Source: Symbiodinium natans (lineage: Eukaryota > Sar > Dinophyceae > Suessiales > Symbiodiniaceae). Taken from it: a DNA stretch of 64,000 bases. Below, piece by piece: positions 19,927 to 31,802 of the stretch (position 1 is its first letter; each line of letters starts with the position of its first letter). Below the pieces are notes generated by a model that saw nothing but the letters and a program-made list of their open reading frames with translations, was not told the origin of the DNA and ran no database searches. Where the stretch lies: NCBI GenBank assembly GCA_905221605.1, contig CAJNDS010000078.1, positions 126,001 to 190,000 of the forward strand, in the 5' to 3' direction. The position numbers and the translations under genes are program-made.

Positions 19927-20472
19927 CTACGCGGGCAAAGACGAGAACAAGGGCCATAAGCGCAACTCCAAAACAGGGTGGATGAAAACTCCAGCTTCGC
20001 CCCGCAGGTCTTCACTATATCCCACTGCCACCGCAGACCCCGACGTCGCAGTTTCTGAAAAGAGGGTATCAGCATAGCTTTGGACCAGTTGTACGCTTGA
20101 GCCGCGCTTCAGTTCAAGTTCCCCGGTCCATGTCTCACTCTTGATAGTTTTGCGACCTACGCGAAAGCCTATTTGGTCCAGGGTGGCAAGTTCACTCCTG
20201 AGCACAGTCTCGAGTCTCTAGAGTGCCTCAATGTCGTCGCTCCGGCAAGTTGATTCGTCAGAAAGTTCCTTGATTTCGTCAGTTCGTTTCCGAGATGACA
20301 GTGATTCCATGCCACGATTGCAAGGCACCAGGTGCAAAGCGTGAGCCGCACATTGCAAGGCAGCTCCAAGAGCACAGGCGTGACATGCAAACTTCTGCAA
20401 ACTACAGGGAGCACAAGCTGCAGGGAGTACAAACTGCAAGCTGCAAGGCGCGAGTTGCCAGTCGTTCGGCAT
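19927..20472 (-). pseudogene. Hypothetical frame interrupted by one TAG
   Basis: Two minus-strand frames, 20472-20218 and 20205-19927, lie in the same phase and are separated only by a TAG next to the segment SDDIEAL. Both sides look like coding sequence: KRTDEIKELSDESTC before the stop, and RLETVLRSELATLDQIGF with a Ser/Gly-rich segment after it. The stop could be one CAG-to-TAG change. The protein would be a short coiled-coil-like one. No family was recognised, so an intron or chance remains possible. Confidence 0.4.
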
Positions 20473-20743
20473 CCATATGCTAACCGCAGAGAAACTCGAG
20501 TATATTGACGTGGCACGTTTAAAGTTGTTGCGCGTTGTTTATGGTTTCGGCAGCGCCTAGTTGGTGTAGTTGGTGTTTGAGTCCAGGTCCCTGGATGGCC
20601 CAATCGTCGAGTTCTGGGATTGGCGAGTTGGAATGTGTCTGAACAGTGAATGTGAAAACATACTTAGCAAATCAGCTGCAGTTCTATCCATGTTCATGGA
20701 TAGCTGGATAGCTCAAGGAAAAGCGTCTACTTGGGATTGCCCT

Positions 20744-20840
20744 GATGTGTAATTCTGCCGCTGATATGCATTTCCGCCAACTGGGTGATGTGCATTCCTA
20801 CGGCCTGCTGTGTGAAAGGCCCGCTCTTTGTAGCCGCTTG
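20744..20840 (+). repeat. Copy of the repeat seen at 12060-12180
   Basis: GATGTGCATTCCTACGGCCT, followed by a TGTGTGA-type word and CTCTTTGTAGC, parallels the block at about 12120-12173 (GATGTGTATTTTCACGGCCT and CCCTTGTAGC). The order and spacing are the same, so this is a divergent member of the same dispersed family. Confidence 0.5.
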
Positions 20841-23130
20841 ATGTGCTGAGCAGGATCAAAGCCGTGGCAGACACTGGGTCACCGTTTCTTCTTCTGGCAA
20901 AATGTTTGCGTCCTGACTGCCGAAGTTACTGCGCCGAGGCCCTCAAAATTGAGTCAAATGTAGGTTGGCGTGCGTGCACGACATTGCGCGCCCCATGATG
21001 CCGATGGTGCGGTGTGTTACGTCAAGTTCGTTAAGGGTTGCAAACCCTCTTTGCAGTGCTTAGTTGATGCTTTGGCAAAGTCATGCTAAAAGTCAATAGT
21101 CAATGGCACGCGCAAGTCCTGTGCAGGTGGGCTGCTTTGAGGGGCAGGGTGCTCCGAGCGGCGAAGCTGACAGCGTGGAAGGCTACGCTTCCGGACTTGT
21201 CGAGGCCCACAGGGTGTTGCAGACCGATGACGCCTCACATTTGTCCTCCCCCTGGCCTGAGGTTGCATGGCGCAGAGGCAGAAAGCCGATTTTTGTGGGC
21301 AGCTGCTAGCCCGTAGCACAAGATCGAGTTTGGCAGGCGGCAGGCTGACATTCCCCGATGCGACAGAAGCTGTTGAGCTACCGGAGATGAGATTTGGGGT
21401 GCAGGCAGTCTTGCAATCCAGACTGTGACCAGTCTGTTTCCATTCTTTGACGTGACTATGATGGCCTCCCCTTCTCAGTGCTGTTCCATTCAGGGTCGCA
21501 TCATCGGCTTCGGGGGAACTGGCAAAGCAGTCTTCTTGGGCCTTATTCGTGACCACATGTCGTGATCTTACTGGCGATTGCTGGTGGAGCTCTGCTTGTA
21601 CCTGAGTCTCAGGTCAGATGTCAAGACATCATTCCTGGAGCAAACGCCCTTTCAGGAGAGGGTTGGTTTAAGTGCGCGATCTGATTGAGAGACGTTAGGC
21701 AAGCAGTTGACAGAGGCGGGTGAGGCTAAAGTTGCCATCGTTTTCGATCAGGTTCTTTTGCTGTGAAGGGGGTCCAGTCTCCAGGGACGCTCCAAGGAGA
21801 CGATGCTAAGTGTCCGCAATGGATGATTGATGATGATGGCTTGAGTGGGCGCATGGTAGCGAGAAGTAGCGAAGTAACGTGAGAATCACCGGACAAGCCA
21901 TTGCGCTGGTAGATCAGACATTCCTGGCGACGATACTTCGAATCCGCAACGTGCCATGATCCCAGTGCTACTTGGAGTGTTCCCACCCTAGATGCTCAAC
22001 ATTGCTCAACAAAGGCGCTGAGCTGCATCAGTGTCAGCTGACCAGTTAAGGGCAAGGACAGGATACACCTTGGCAAAGCTATGCTTAAAGCGAGCTGATT
22101 CGAGGGCCTAGTTCTTGCAGTGTCGCATGTGTTGTGGCGGCGCCCTGAAGTCCTTGGTCGTCGATCTTCAAGTGCCTGGAAGAGAGAAGTTGCGGCTGTT
22201 GCAAGCATCGGCACTCCCCGCTGCAGGCCCCTGTTTTGCCAGATATTGGCGTGCTGACCGTGCTGATGGCTGGCATTCAGACTTTCGGGGGGTACATTCG
22301 GATGCGCAGAAATAAGCATCGAGCATGCTGATACTTCCCTACTTTCGAGCGCCGGCAAATCTGTCGAATAAGTGCACGGACGCGTACAGTCACGTAGAAG
22401 AACACCTTGCTTGACGAGTGCGTTCCGTGCACATGCTCGTCTGTCGAGATGCAGACATTGTGCTTCACGTTGGGGATTGGTCACGAAGAGGTTGGGAGTG
22501 GTTGGGCGCAGTATTCAGAAACCACGCAATGCCTCGTAACGTCCGTAAGGACTCAGGTGCCCATGTCTGGCCTCCATGAGTTTACCCAGAATGGTCAGAT
22601 CTTGTATATAGGGAGCGCAGAGGTTACCGCGAGACCTGGGCACGTGGTGACTACGTACAATGTCTTGCGCACCTTTGGTCCGTCAAAAGTCAAAAAGGCA
22701 CAGGGTCATGCAATTGAACGCCGTTCTCCCTGCTGCCTTTCACTTGTTCTCTAAATTTCTCCATGTTGCCACAGAGCCACGACTCTCCATAGCAAGGCGC
22801 AGGGAGGCGTAGAGGCACAGCAGACATCAGCAGAAATCAGAACCCAGTCAGTCTGGGAATGTTTTGGTCAGCTTGTGGCCTTCAGGCGAAGCTTTGGTTT
22901 TTCAAAAACTTTTCAGCGTCTCAAGCGGTTCAAGTGGTTGAAGGTCGGAGATGAACAAATGAAGTCAGGGTAGCCGCCTTGAAGCGTATTGGAACGCACT
23001 GGAAGTGAATGTGTAGAGCATGTTCTTTGTTGGAGAAAGCTGGTCAGGTCCTCGGATCAAGCTGGTTGATCCGCGGAGGCACGAGTGAGAATTCGTAAAT
23101 GAATTCACAAAGCAGAAATCGGGTGTTTGA
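20841..23130. other. No gene recognised
   Basis: Overlapping frames on both strands (for example 21086-21556 minus, 21996-22484 minus, 22407-22754 plus) lack motifs. The last has balanced composition and could hold an exon. Confidence 0.35.
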
Positions 23131-23135
23131 GTGCT

Positions 23136-23430
23136 TAGGAGAGAGAGAGAGAGAGAGAGAGAGTGTTCGGGGCGGCCCCTTCGGGGGTCAAGTGCACGTG
23201 ACACAGAGACACAGAGGCACAGAGACACAGAGACACAGAGACACAGAGACACAGAGACACAGAGACACAGAGACACAGAGACGCAGACACAGAGACACGG
23301 AGATCATCGTGTAACCATGTCACACGCACACGCACACGCACACGCACGCGCACGCACGCACGCACGCACGCACGAGCACACGCACGAGCACACGCACGAG
23401 CACACGCACGAGCACACGCACAGACAGACA
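23136..23430. repeat. Compound microsatellite: (GA)n, (ACAGAGAC)n, (CACG)n
   Basis: Three arrays lie side by side: GAGA at 23140-23164, an 8-bp ACAGAGAC array at about 23203-23300 and CACACG/CACG/ACGAGC units at about 23320-23430. They generate His/Thr/Arg or Leu/Cys/Val frames that are not genes. Confidence 0.9.
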
Positions 23431-23659
23431 CAGATCCCGGTGCCAGCAAAACAACACATACCCGAAGGTGGGGAGATCCTGTCAAGCATTACTGCGCGGT
23501 GGTCAAGATGCTGCACGTGGGCGGTCAAGCCGCAAGCTGTGAGAAACCACTTCGAAGAGTCTCAAATGTCCGAAGCATTCCTCCGGCCGATGTGGCTTTT
23601 TCAGGTCGTTCTCGGCAGCCAAAGCTCGCGTCCTCGAAAGGTGGATGAAGCCACATACC

Positions 23660-23773
23660 ATGCCCATGGACGCGGTCGCATTTGTGCAGGTTTTGGTCAT
23701 CTTCGACACTGGAACCACAGGTGCCTCCATGACGCCAGGCCGCATGCGTCTTCAACGATTGAATTTGAAGCTT
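23660..23773 (+). pseudogene. Retroelement aspartic protease remnant
   Basis: One frame reads VLVIFDTGTTGASMTP, which resembles the hydrophobic-hydrophobic-Asp-Thr/Ser-Gly active-site strand of retrotransposon proteases, followed by LNLKLVGLLSAQ and a stop. No integrase or RT is seen nearby, so it would be an isolated fragment. The match is short and could be chance. Confidence 0.35.
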
Positions 23774-24019
23774 GTAGGACTGCTCAGCGCCCAATGATGC
23801 CTGCAGGCCTGTATGAGTCATACTGGCGGATGGCGCAGAACGCAGCACAGACTGGATTGGCCTGGTCTCAGGTTGCTGCTACAAGCTTCGTTGAGACTTC
23901 GGACTTCGGCACACAATTTCACAAGTATTTCACATGTCCTTCTTGTTGCCTGCAGGCTCGCAAGGTGCAAGTTGCCTTTGAAACCACTTCGGGATCAGAC
24001 GTGTGCTTTGACATGTGAC

Positions 24020-25000
24020 CTCGAGCCTGTTTATGAGTTGCTCGCTCTGTCTCCTTCTGTGTCCCCGTCGCTCTCTCGCTCTCCTTGGCGTTCGCTGAAC
24101 CCCCCCCAGCCTTGAACCGCCACTTACGTTGTATTGAAGGGTCTGCATCAACCAAGTTGATTAGCGAGTTCAGTTCAGGTACATGGGAAGGCATCCCAGC
24201 TGCCATCTCAGAACCTACTGTATCTTCGATACATCACTTCAGTGCACGAGTACTAGCAGCTCATAGATCCAGCAAACCAACCTGCGGGCCTTGGACTGAG
24301 TTGTCTTGATCTCAGGCTATGGGATAGGTCTTGACCTCGTTACGCCCATCAACGAGATGGCTTGGGTTTCTGGGACGAGTCAACTGCTGTGTCTGTGACA
24401 CATAGGATCCCGAGGGAGATCTCCCAAAAGAGTCTCTGAGATTTGAAGGGCCGAATACGCCTGAAGCTCGATATCCTTGGGTTCCTCATCAATCCTTTAT
24501 CCCGCGGATTCTTTTGCAGGGGATCCCCTAGGAATCCATGACAGGAGTCGACATGATGTGTTGTGGTGTCTCATGCGAGATTGCGTCTGTGGTTTAAAGT
24601 TTGCAACAGCTGAGGCGGGTGTGGGCCCATCAGAGTCGATTGCCAACTACAAGGTTCTCGGGGAGATGACCCCACCCGGCCCGAGTGGAATATGAACTAA
24701 AGTAACTAACTACTGCACAAAGTGAATGTGTGTGGAACCAGCCGCGAATGCAAACGTGACGCTCTGTGTGAGGGGTTATTTTTCGGCGTGGCTGTGACCG
24801 GGACCGAAGTTCCAATTTGGATGGTCGGTCATCATAACTTACCGATGTGCATGACGACTACAATGGCTACACCGCACAGTACCTCCCAATTGCCATCCAT
24901 CAGGTTCCTGGAGGAGTTCAGTTCAAGCCACCGTTCGAGGCCTGTGCTGCGCTGCTGTACTGCTGAGCTGCAGCATGATGGCATGACGCTTACAAGCAGC
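24020..25000. other. No gene recognised
   Basis: A short C-run and small frames without motifs. Confidence 0.35.
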
Positions 25001-25011
25001 TTCAATGTATA

Positions 25012-25112
25012 TAGCCCCCTCCAAAACCCCCCACTCCTTCCTCCACCCCTTCCCCCCCCCCCTCCCGTTCCTCCCCGCCTTCCCTCTCCCCTACCCTGCC
25101 CTTCCCCACCCT
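25012..25112. repeat. Polypyrimidine tract
   Basis: About 100 bases, almost only C and T, with a long C run. The complement is a polypurine tract, which can form triplex DNA. Confidence 0.8.
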
Positions 25113-25114
25113 GC

Positions 25115-28100
25115 AAATCTGTGCAAAATTTGTGACACATCGATGCAAGTTTTCCGGCCACAGATGTCACATCTTCTGAAGTTCTCTGAGATCCATGTCA
25201 CAGTTCTGTCTCAGATGGTTCACAGTTTTTGACAGATGTTCAGTGAATACACCATCCAATTCTCAAATATTTCTCCGTTTACTCACAGTTCCACTTCCCA
25301 AATATTTCTCAGATACTTTACACAGAGAAATGTTTTCATAAAACCCAGACTTTACCACCCACCCGCTCTTACAAGGAAAAAAGTGGTGAAGAAGTGCACA
25401 CACCGAAGAACAAACCGTTCCTATCATTTGTCAGCGGGCCTAGAGGCTGAGCCCAGGACACAGCTCAGAGGTATGCCTGGCAGCTTTCAAGTGCTGCAGG
25501 ACGTGATGTTGCTGGGTGGCGAACTGAGCGTTTGTCACAGGTTTTCCAGAATTGCTGCGATGAGAGCCCTGTGATCTTGAGGACTGGGCTTCCTCGTTGG
25601 AAAGTGCATAGCTATCGACACAAGGATGGACCAGCTGGCTGTGATCGGAGGGGTCTAAAATAAGTGGCAGAGGCAGGAAGACCTGCGTCTGCAGCAGAAG
25701 GTTGTACTATGATGTGGACTGGTAGTCTTGCTTGCGCTTTGGCATCTCAGGCAGTCTTGAACGTAACATGTACCGCCGCAGCTGCTTCAGCTCCTTCCAA
25801 CTGATGGAGACTTCAACCTATGTGCAGCCATTGTCGGAAAATGAGAACATGGGAGCACCCCCTGAAGTAGTCATACTCTCGAACCTGTCGAGCTGCAACG
25901 ATGCCGACCCCTTGCAAACTGAATTCAACGACATCCATAGGTTTGTTGGCCTGCACAGACGATGGCACGCCATGGCATCCTTTCCGGAAGCTCGCCAGGC
26001 TGTCAACACTGAAGCGAGAGCCGCACCAAAAGTGCTGACTGTGCTAAGTTAAAGACGCGCCCAACAGAACTTGTTGTGCGCAGCACGGGCAAATAGCACC
26101 ATTTTGTGACCTGGAGGAACCCAAACGAGACGACGTAGGATACGTAGCAAGCACACGAGAAATCGGCAGAGCTCGCCTGGTACAGAAATGGAAATTGTGC
26201 AAGATACGCGGAAGTGGCCCTGCAAATGTGAAGGGCGAAGGGCGCCACTGTGGGGGCTTTCGACATGACAGCTACATTTCGGTCCAAGAAGTCAAGAAAG
26301 CCGCCAGTCGGGAGACCCAAGAAAAGGTACACGTAAGACTCTCCAGACCTCCAACTTGGCAAACAGTTTGCAAAGGGCAGAAGTTCTGCCCATTGGCGCT
26401 TCGGGGAGTTCACAAGTGCTGCCGCACATCGAATGACAAGCGCAAATCAAAGCTCCTGACAAGGGCTCGTTTGCATCTTCAACAAAATTCGCACTAGGCC
26501 CTCACTAGGCAACTGCTTGCAAAGGGTGTGGGAAGCTTGAGGAGCTTGAGGGTCTCATTTCTAAGCAGCCTTTGAAGGCGTGCAGAGTGGAGCATCTAAA
26601 GCATGTCAGGCCCGTCGTCGGCATTCGAGCTGGAGCCAGCCCTTGCTGACTGCAGCGCAGCTTGGTGATGCAGGCCTTTGCCAGCCTGCCCAACTCGCTG
26701 CAAAATCTCACAGCGACGATTCAACTTGCGAGGTGCTAGCGTGTGTGCCTGCAAGTGAGATGCTTGGCATTTGCAAGTGAGGCGAAGGCAAAACTTCAAG
26801 CTCCAGCTCGTCATCCCGCGCTTCCAATTCGGAGGACGAGGAGGATGACAACATTCCAATGCACAAGGCATCTTTAGAATTCTTTAGAGACGTAGAGACG
26901 TAGTAGTGAAGTAGTCCTGGACAGGAATTTGAAGTTACCATTGCATGCTGCAACAATCGCTGGAGATGGAAGTATGCCAGGTGCATAGTCTACCACTGGA
27001 AAGGTCGCAAAGAGGAGGCTATGCGGATCTTGAGATGCGGAAGGTGCCATCCTGCTTGAACAAACACGCTGGATGTCCAGAGCAGTGCTGTTGGAGGTTC
27101 GGAGCCTTTCCTCGAAGCAGCCGTCCCGCCAGTCTCAGCTGCGAAGTATTCTTGAAGAAAGTGCTCAGATAGACAAGGCACGGTCGGACCGTTAGCAAAG
27201 GCGTGCAAGGCCGTTAGGAGAGCTTGCGACGCGAAGCTTGTGTGCAATCTTTCCGAAGACTGAGCATTTGCCCACGCGCAACAAAACACTAAAGGACAGC
27301 CACGTGTTTCAAGCACATCTCGACATGCTTGGGAAAGCACTGAAGGAAAAGGAGCCTGAACTCGAAAGCCTCGAGCATTCGGGCCCCTTGAACCCTCCAA
27401 GAAGGTTCCACATGGCCACGGGCCCTGCGACAAAGAGAGTTTTCGAAAGCATTTTGGTAGCCATATGGAAGCGAGGTGAAACGAGTTTATTGTGAGCGAG
27501 CACGAGCAATGTGGCAAAGACAAGCCTGACAATTCTGCCGCCCATCTTCTTTTTGACCTGTGAGAGACATTGCAAAACCATTGCCCCCTGAGTTCAATGT
27601 AAGTTCCCGCATTCGGTAGCAGATTTTGACTAATCCGCACGCTGCCCTCTTCGGGCTGCACGTCAACTGGATACAGGTCAGCCGCTGGGTTTGTATTATT
27701 TTCTAGTTGTGCCAGAATGTGCTGGTGTCATGGACAGGTGTCGCGATTTCTCGGGCTCCGGCGGGTGATGGGGGTCCGTAGGGCCGCAGGGGGATGGGGT
27801 CCATAGATGTTCCAATCGGGGATTATGTCCTTAGAAACGTTGTTTGGCATCGACGCCGAGGCCGGGCCACGCGTTTGAATGCATTTGGGGCCATCCGCTC
27901 CCTCACAGTGCATCCATGATCATCCAGGCCTACCTAGTGATGACGTCCATGCTGCAGGAACGTGCCAGCCGGCCCATTGTCAGGTTACATTTGTTAAAGT
28001 TGGTGGCCAGGCTTGTCCTCCAAATCTCCATCTTCCCGGTCCTGACCGGCGATTGACAGTCGAAATCCGATTTCTATCGGCTATCTGCGAACAACAAAAC

Positions 28101-29890
28101 AAGTAGTTTGCTGAATGGCTAACATCCAGCAGAGCAACCTTTTGTTCGCAGTCGCCGTGATCATGATCATGTCATGCATGTCGTCCTGCGAGGCTCAAAG
28201 TGGCTACGTCGCAGAAGACCCAGTGGAAGTCGACGAGCCTGGGAGTTGTGAGAGGCCTGACGCTGACAAGGCCAATCATGTGCATTGGTTGCCCCGCTTT
28301 TGCCACACAGTTGCGCTTTAAAGCATGTTGAACGGACTTGCCGGTTCTTCGACAGTGTGATGGTGGATGGATGGTGATCACTAGAGTTGTTCCGGTTGTC
28401 CCACACCAAAACAACAATATGACAATACACAGCAGCTTACTGACGACAAGTTGGCGTCCAAAGGAAGCCCTTCAAGTGTATGGCTTTGCGGAGCTATACG
28501 ACACTGAAACAACATATAGAATTGGTTCCGGAGAAGCTGCTGACTAATTTGCACTCGTGCTGGGTTCAGAATTCAGCTGGAGCCGTGATGTCTGCAAATA
28601 ATACTCTAGGTCAGGCGGCAGGCGTGCATCTGCAGGTTGACATAGGCATGCTTTTTCACCATGTGCGCGCACTTTGTGCGTCGTCGTGACGCTTCGGTTT
28701 GCTAGCTGGGAGCGTTGAGCAATCCTTGAGCTTTGAGCTCCATTTTGATCCATTTGAATCTGCCTTGACACTGGTTTGCCGTTCATGCTGTGCGGTGAGA
28801 GCCTCCAACACTGGAAGTGTTGCACAGAGCGCTGTCTAAGGACGTCTGTTCTTCCACTACCGCACAAACGAACAAATCTGTCTTTTGCAAACGTTGCTAA
28901 ATCGCGTGCTGCTGTCAAACACGTACCAGCCGACCCGCGCAAGCACTGGCGGAGACAGAGAATATCAGAGAGCCGCAGACATGTCAGGCACGACGAAGAC
29001 GCCAACCAACGATGGAGAGAGCGGACAGGCGGCGTTCGCAGACGTTCAAGAGCATTACCATACCCGAGGAGGTCTTGCAGGTTGTTCACAGCCCTGACGG
29101 CACGGACACTCCCGAGGAAGAGTATGGAGAGCCCAGGCCTTAGAAGACAGTAGTCACGGGTAGTCACGGGTAGTCACGGGTAGTCCCCCGGTACTCATTG
29201 TAGCACTAAGCACCTGAACCAAGTTCGGAACGACCGACGGGACCCATCAGGCCATGAATTTGGTGCTTGAAGTCGGTGCATGCAGCATCGTTCACCATTG
29301 TCATTCTGCGATACTACTGTGGCAGTGTGCCAGGCGCAGGTCTGGATCGCTGCGTACAAGTTTGAAAGTGTGCTGCCCAGTTGGCCCGCGTTGGCCCCAT
29401 TAGGAGATATCAGGAGGTTCTTCGTGTGAGCAGCCAGCGAGCGTGTAGGTGAGTGTCGGACAGGACAGTGGAATTGAGTGGAATGTACAGCCCAGGTGTC
29501 GATACACACAGATTCGATCGCAGCATGCATAGAGGCTGAGGAGGAGGCCCGGCTCTGAATATTTTTGAAGCCGATCAGATGAAAGCATGAGCATGGCCAC
29601 ACTGGCTACACTACTGCTGCTTCTGAGTCTACTACGAGGACTGTTCTCGTTTTGCACATGCGCCGACTTCGACGCTTTGCCTTCGCCAGGCGCAGCGGTT
29701 CTTGGAACCAGGTTCTGGAGCACCTGCGCCTAAGCACCCCATGGACAGGCTGCCCAACGCAAGCGTTGGCTTCATTTGTCGTTATGCGTGCCGGGTCAAA
29801 TACTCCAATTGGCATGTCCAAAGCAGTTCGACGCAAGTCATAGACTCGTAGTTAGGTTAATACAGTAGCTACAGGTGACTACAGTCGCAC
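25115..29890. other. No gene recognised; scattered exon-like frames
   Basis: AAATATTTCTC occurs twice (about 25264 and 25299) in an AT-rich patch. The frames 27238-27492 (plus) and 29012-29143 (plus, ending EEEYGEPRP) have protein-like composition but no known motif. An 11-bp GTAGTCACGGG triplet repeat lies at about 29152-29185. Confidence 0.35.
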
Positions 29891-29895
29891 GTCAG

Positions 29896-30180
29896 AATCC
29901 GAACACGTCAGCCATGTCAATCTCAAGAGGGTCAGAGCCAGGAACCCGGAGATGGAGGCTCAACGTGCAGCAGCCATCGAGAAGGTGGTAGATTTTCAAT
30001 CCAGTGTACGTTGGTTGTTTGCTACCATCCGTTGGTTTGCTACCATCCGTTGCCTCCCCACGTGTGCTGACACAGGTGGCTCTTGCAGCTCGCAAGGTCA
30101 CACACAAGCTGCAGAAGCAACAGCAGGCTGACCACAAACACAGAGGGGATGAAGCTCTGTTGAGCGTCGTTGAACATTCC
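29896..30180 (+). CDS. Candidate two-exon coiled-coil protein fragment
   Basis: The segment RVRARNPEMEAQRAAAIEKV leads to a GT donor near 30006. A short intron of about 71 bases, holding a near-repeat of GGTTTGCTACCATCCGTTG, ends with GACACAG at about 30076. The next exon continues in phase as LAARKVTHKLQKQQQ and a charged helix. Both segments are Ala/Lys/Glu-rich and helical. The start, end and function are unknown; the phase-matched splice is the main support. Confidence 0.35.
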
Positions 30181-30469
30181 TCATGCAAATCTTGCAAGGC
30201 GATGCTGTCGCGCCGACGCAAGCGCTATCAGTGCACCCGACATGTCAAAGTTACAATTGAACCGATGCACTCAGTTCTTTGTGGATCAGCTGCTCGAGCT
30301 GTCAATGGAGGAGCGCGCCAGCTGCTCAACTCCTCAACGAAGCACGTTGCCAGCTCAGCTGATTGGGCAAAGCGAATGAACGTCACCAGGTCATCGTTTC
30401 TTTAGGGTTGACAAGTTTTTGCAATGGAAGACAGGAAATCCATGATGTCGAGTTTTCCAGTCCAACACA

Positions 30470-30480
30470 CCCACACACAA

Positions 30481-30543
<63 letters not shown>

Positions 30544-31139
30544 GCGCACGCGCGCACGCGCGCACGCGCGCTCGCGCGCGCCGCGCGCGCACGCGCGCAC
30601 GCGCGCACGCGCGCCCGCGCACGCGTGACGCGCGCACGCGTGACGCGCGCACGCGCGCACGCGCGCACGCGCACGCACGCGCGCACGCGCGCACCCGCGC
30701 CCCCGCGCCCCCGCGCCCCCGCGCCCCCGCGCCGCGCGCACGCGCGCACGCGCGCACGCGCGCCCCGCGCCCCCGCGCCCCGCGCCCCCGCGCCCCTGCG
30801 CCCCTGCGCGCCCGCGCGCGCCCGCGCGCCCGCGGCCGCGCGCGCGCGCCGCGCCGCGCGCGCGCCCGCGCGCCCGCGCGCCCGGCGCGCCCGCGCGCGC
30901 GCGCCCGCGCGCCCGCCGCCCGCGCGCCGCGCGCGCCGCGCGCCCGCGCGCCGCGCGCGCGCCGCGCGCCCGCGCGCCCACGCGCCCCGCGCACGCGCGC
31001 ACGCGCACGCGGCACACGCGCACGCGGCACACGCGCACGCGCACGCGCACGCGCACGCGCACGCACACGCACACGCACACGCACACGCACACGCACACGC
31101 ACACCCCACACACCACACACCACACACCACACACCCACA

Positions 31140-31170
<31 letters not shown>

Positions 31171-31223
31171 TCCCACACACACACACTCCCACACACACAC
31201 ACTCCCACACACACACACACACA

Positions 31224-31260
<37 letters not shown>

Positions 31261-31270
31261 ACACACACAC
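30470..31270. repeat. 800-bp (CGCA)n to (CG)n to (CA)n compound array
   Basis: It begins as pure CGCA units, becomes CGCG with CCCCGCG interruptions in the middle, returns to CGCA and CACACG and ends as (CA)n with CTCC punctuation. All six frames stay open for long stretches, giving Arg/Ala, His/Thr or Cys/Val polymers. Alternating purine-pyrimidine runs of this length can adopt Z-DNA. Confidence 0.95.
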
Positions 31271-31592
31271 GGAGAGAGGGAGGTCAACCAGAGATTGTTG
31301 TACAATAGTACACTGTTGCCATATCTCATCCAGGAAGTGCTGAAACTTCGGATCACCGAGTGACCAAGAGGAAACAACAGCGTTGAGGGTGTTTGTTTGG
31401 GACGGTCACAAGCAGGTACACCTCGAGACGTCTCTCAAGGCTTCCCATCTTTGGCCCTAGCTTCGTTGGGTGCAGTAGACCAAAGATGCTGCACCCCCCT
31501 GCGGGAAAATTGAGAGCGAGATGCTGGAGCTCGGCCCAACCTTTTTGGCGTATCCAAGCCCCTTAGCTTAGAATCAGGGTTCACACACACAC
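31271..31592. repeat. 320-bp duplicated segment, copy 1
   Basis: Near-identical to 32299-32613 (offset about 1029), starting at GGAGAGAGGGAGGTCAACCA and ending at GAATCAGGGTTCAC, then running into a CA-type array in both cases. Only a few substitutions are visible. Minus-strand frames inside it (for example 31435-31629) are not convincing as genes. Confidence 0.9.
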
Positions 31593-31650
31593 ACACACCC
31601 CTCCTACAAGGAGGGGAGACACAATGCATTCCAAGGCCAAATCCTCCGCC

Positions 31651-31802
31651 ATAGGCCCGTCACCGCCATAGGCCCTCCTCCTCCAGCACCGACCTTAGAA
31701 ATCCTTAGTGTCGTCGTCATTGTCGCATAGGCCCGTCACCGCCATAGGCCCTCCTCCTCCAGCACCGACCTTAGAAATCCTTAGTGTCGTCATCATCGTC
31801 GT
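31651..31802. repeat. 76-bp tandem duplication
   Basis: Two head-to-tail copies (31651-31726, 31727-31802) start with ATAGGCCCGTCACCGCCATA and differ slightly at the end (GTCGTCATTG versus GTCATCATCG). The next 170 bases repeat CAGCTGCCA and CCAGGAG words. Confidence 0.85.

Noticed and set aside
23131-24018. 295-codon plus frame
   Set aside because: Its first third is microsatellite. The rest overlaps other frames and shows no family motif, so the fusion is probably chance.
26990-27661. 223-codon minus frame
   Set aside because: No motif, and the opposite strand holds a frame of better composition. Probably the complement of coding or random sequence.
28544-29167. 207-codon minus frame
   Set aside because: Plus-strand frames over the same bases look more protein-like and no motif is seen.
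30363-31377. Several frames of about 290-330 codons on both strands
   Set aside because: They are the translation of the CGCA/CGCG/CA array. All frames are open at once and give simple polymers.
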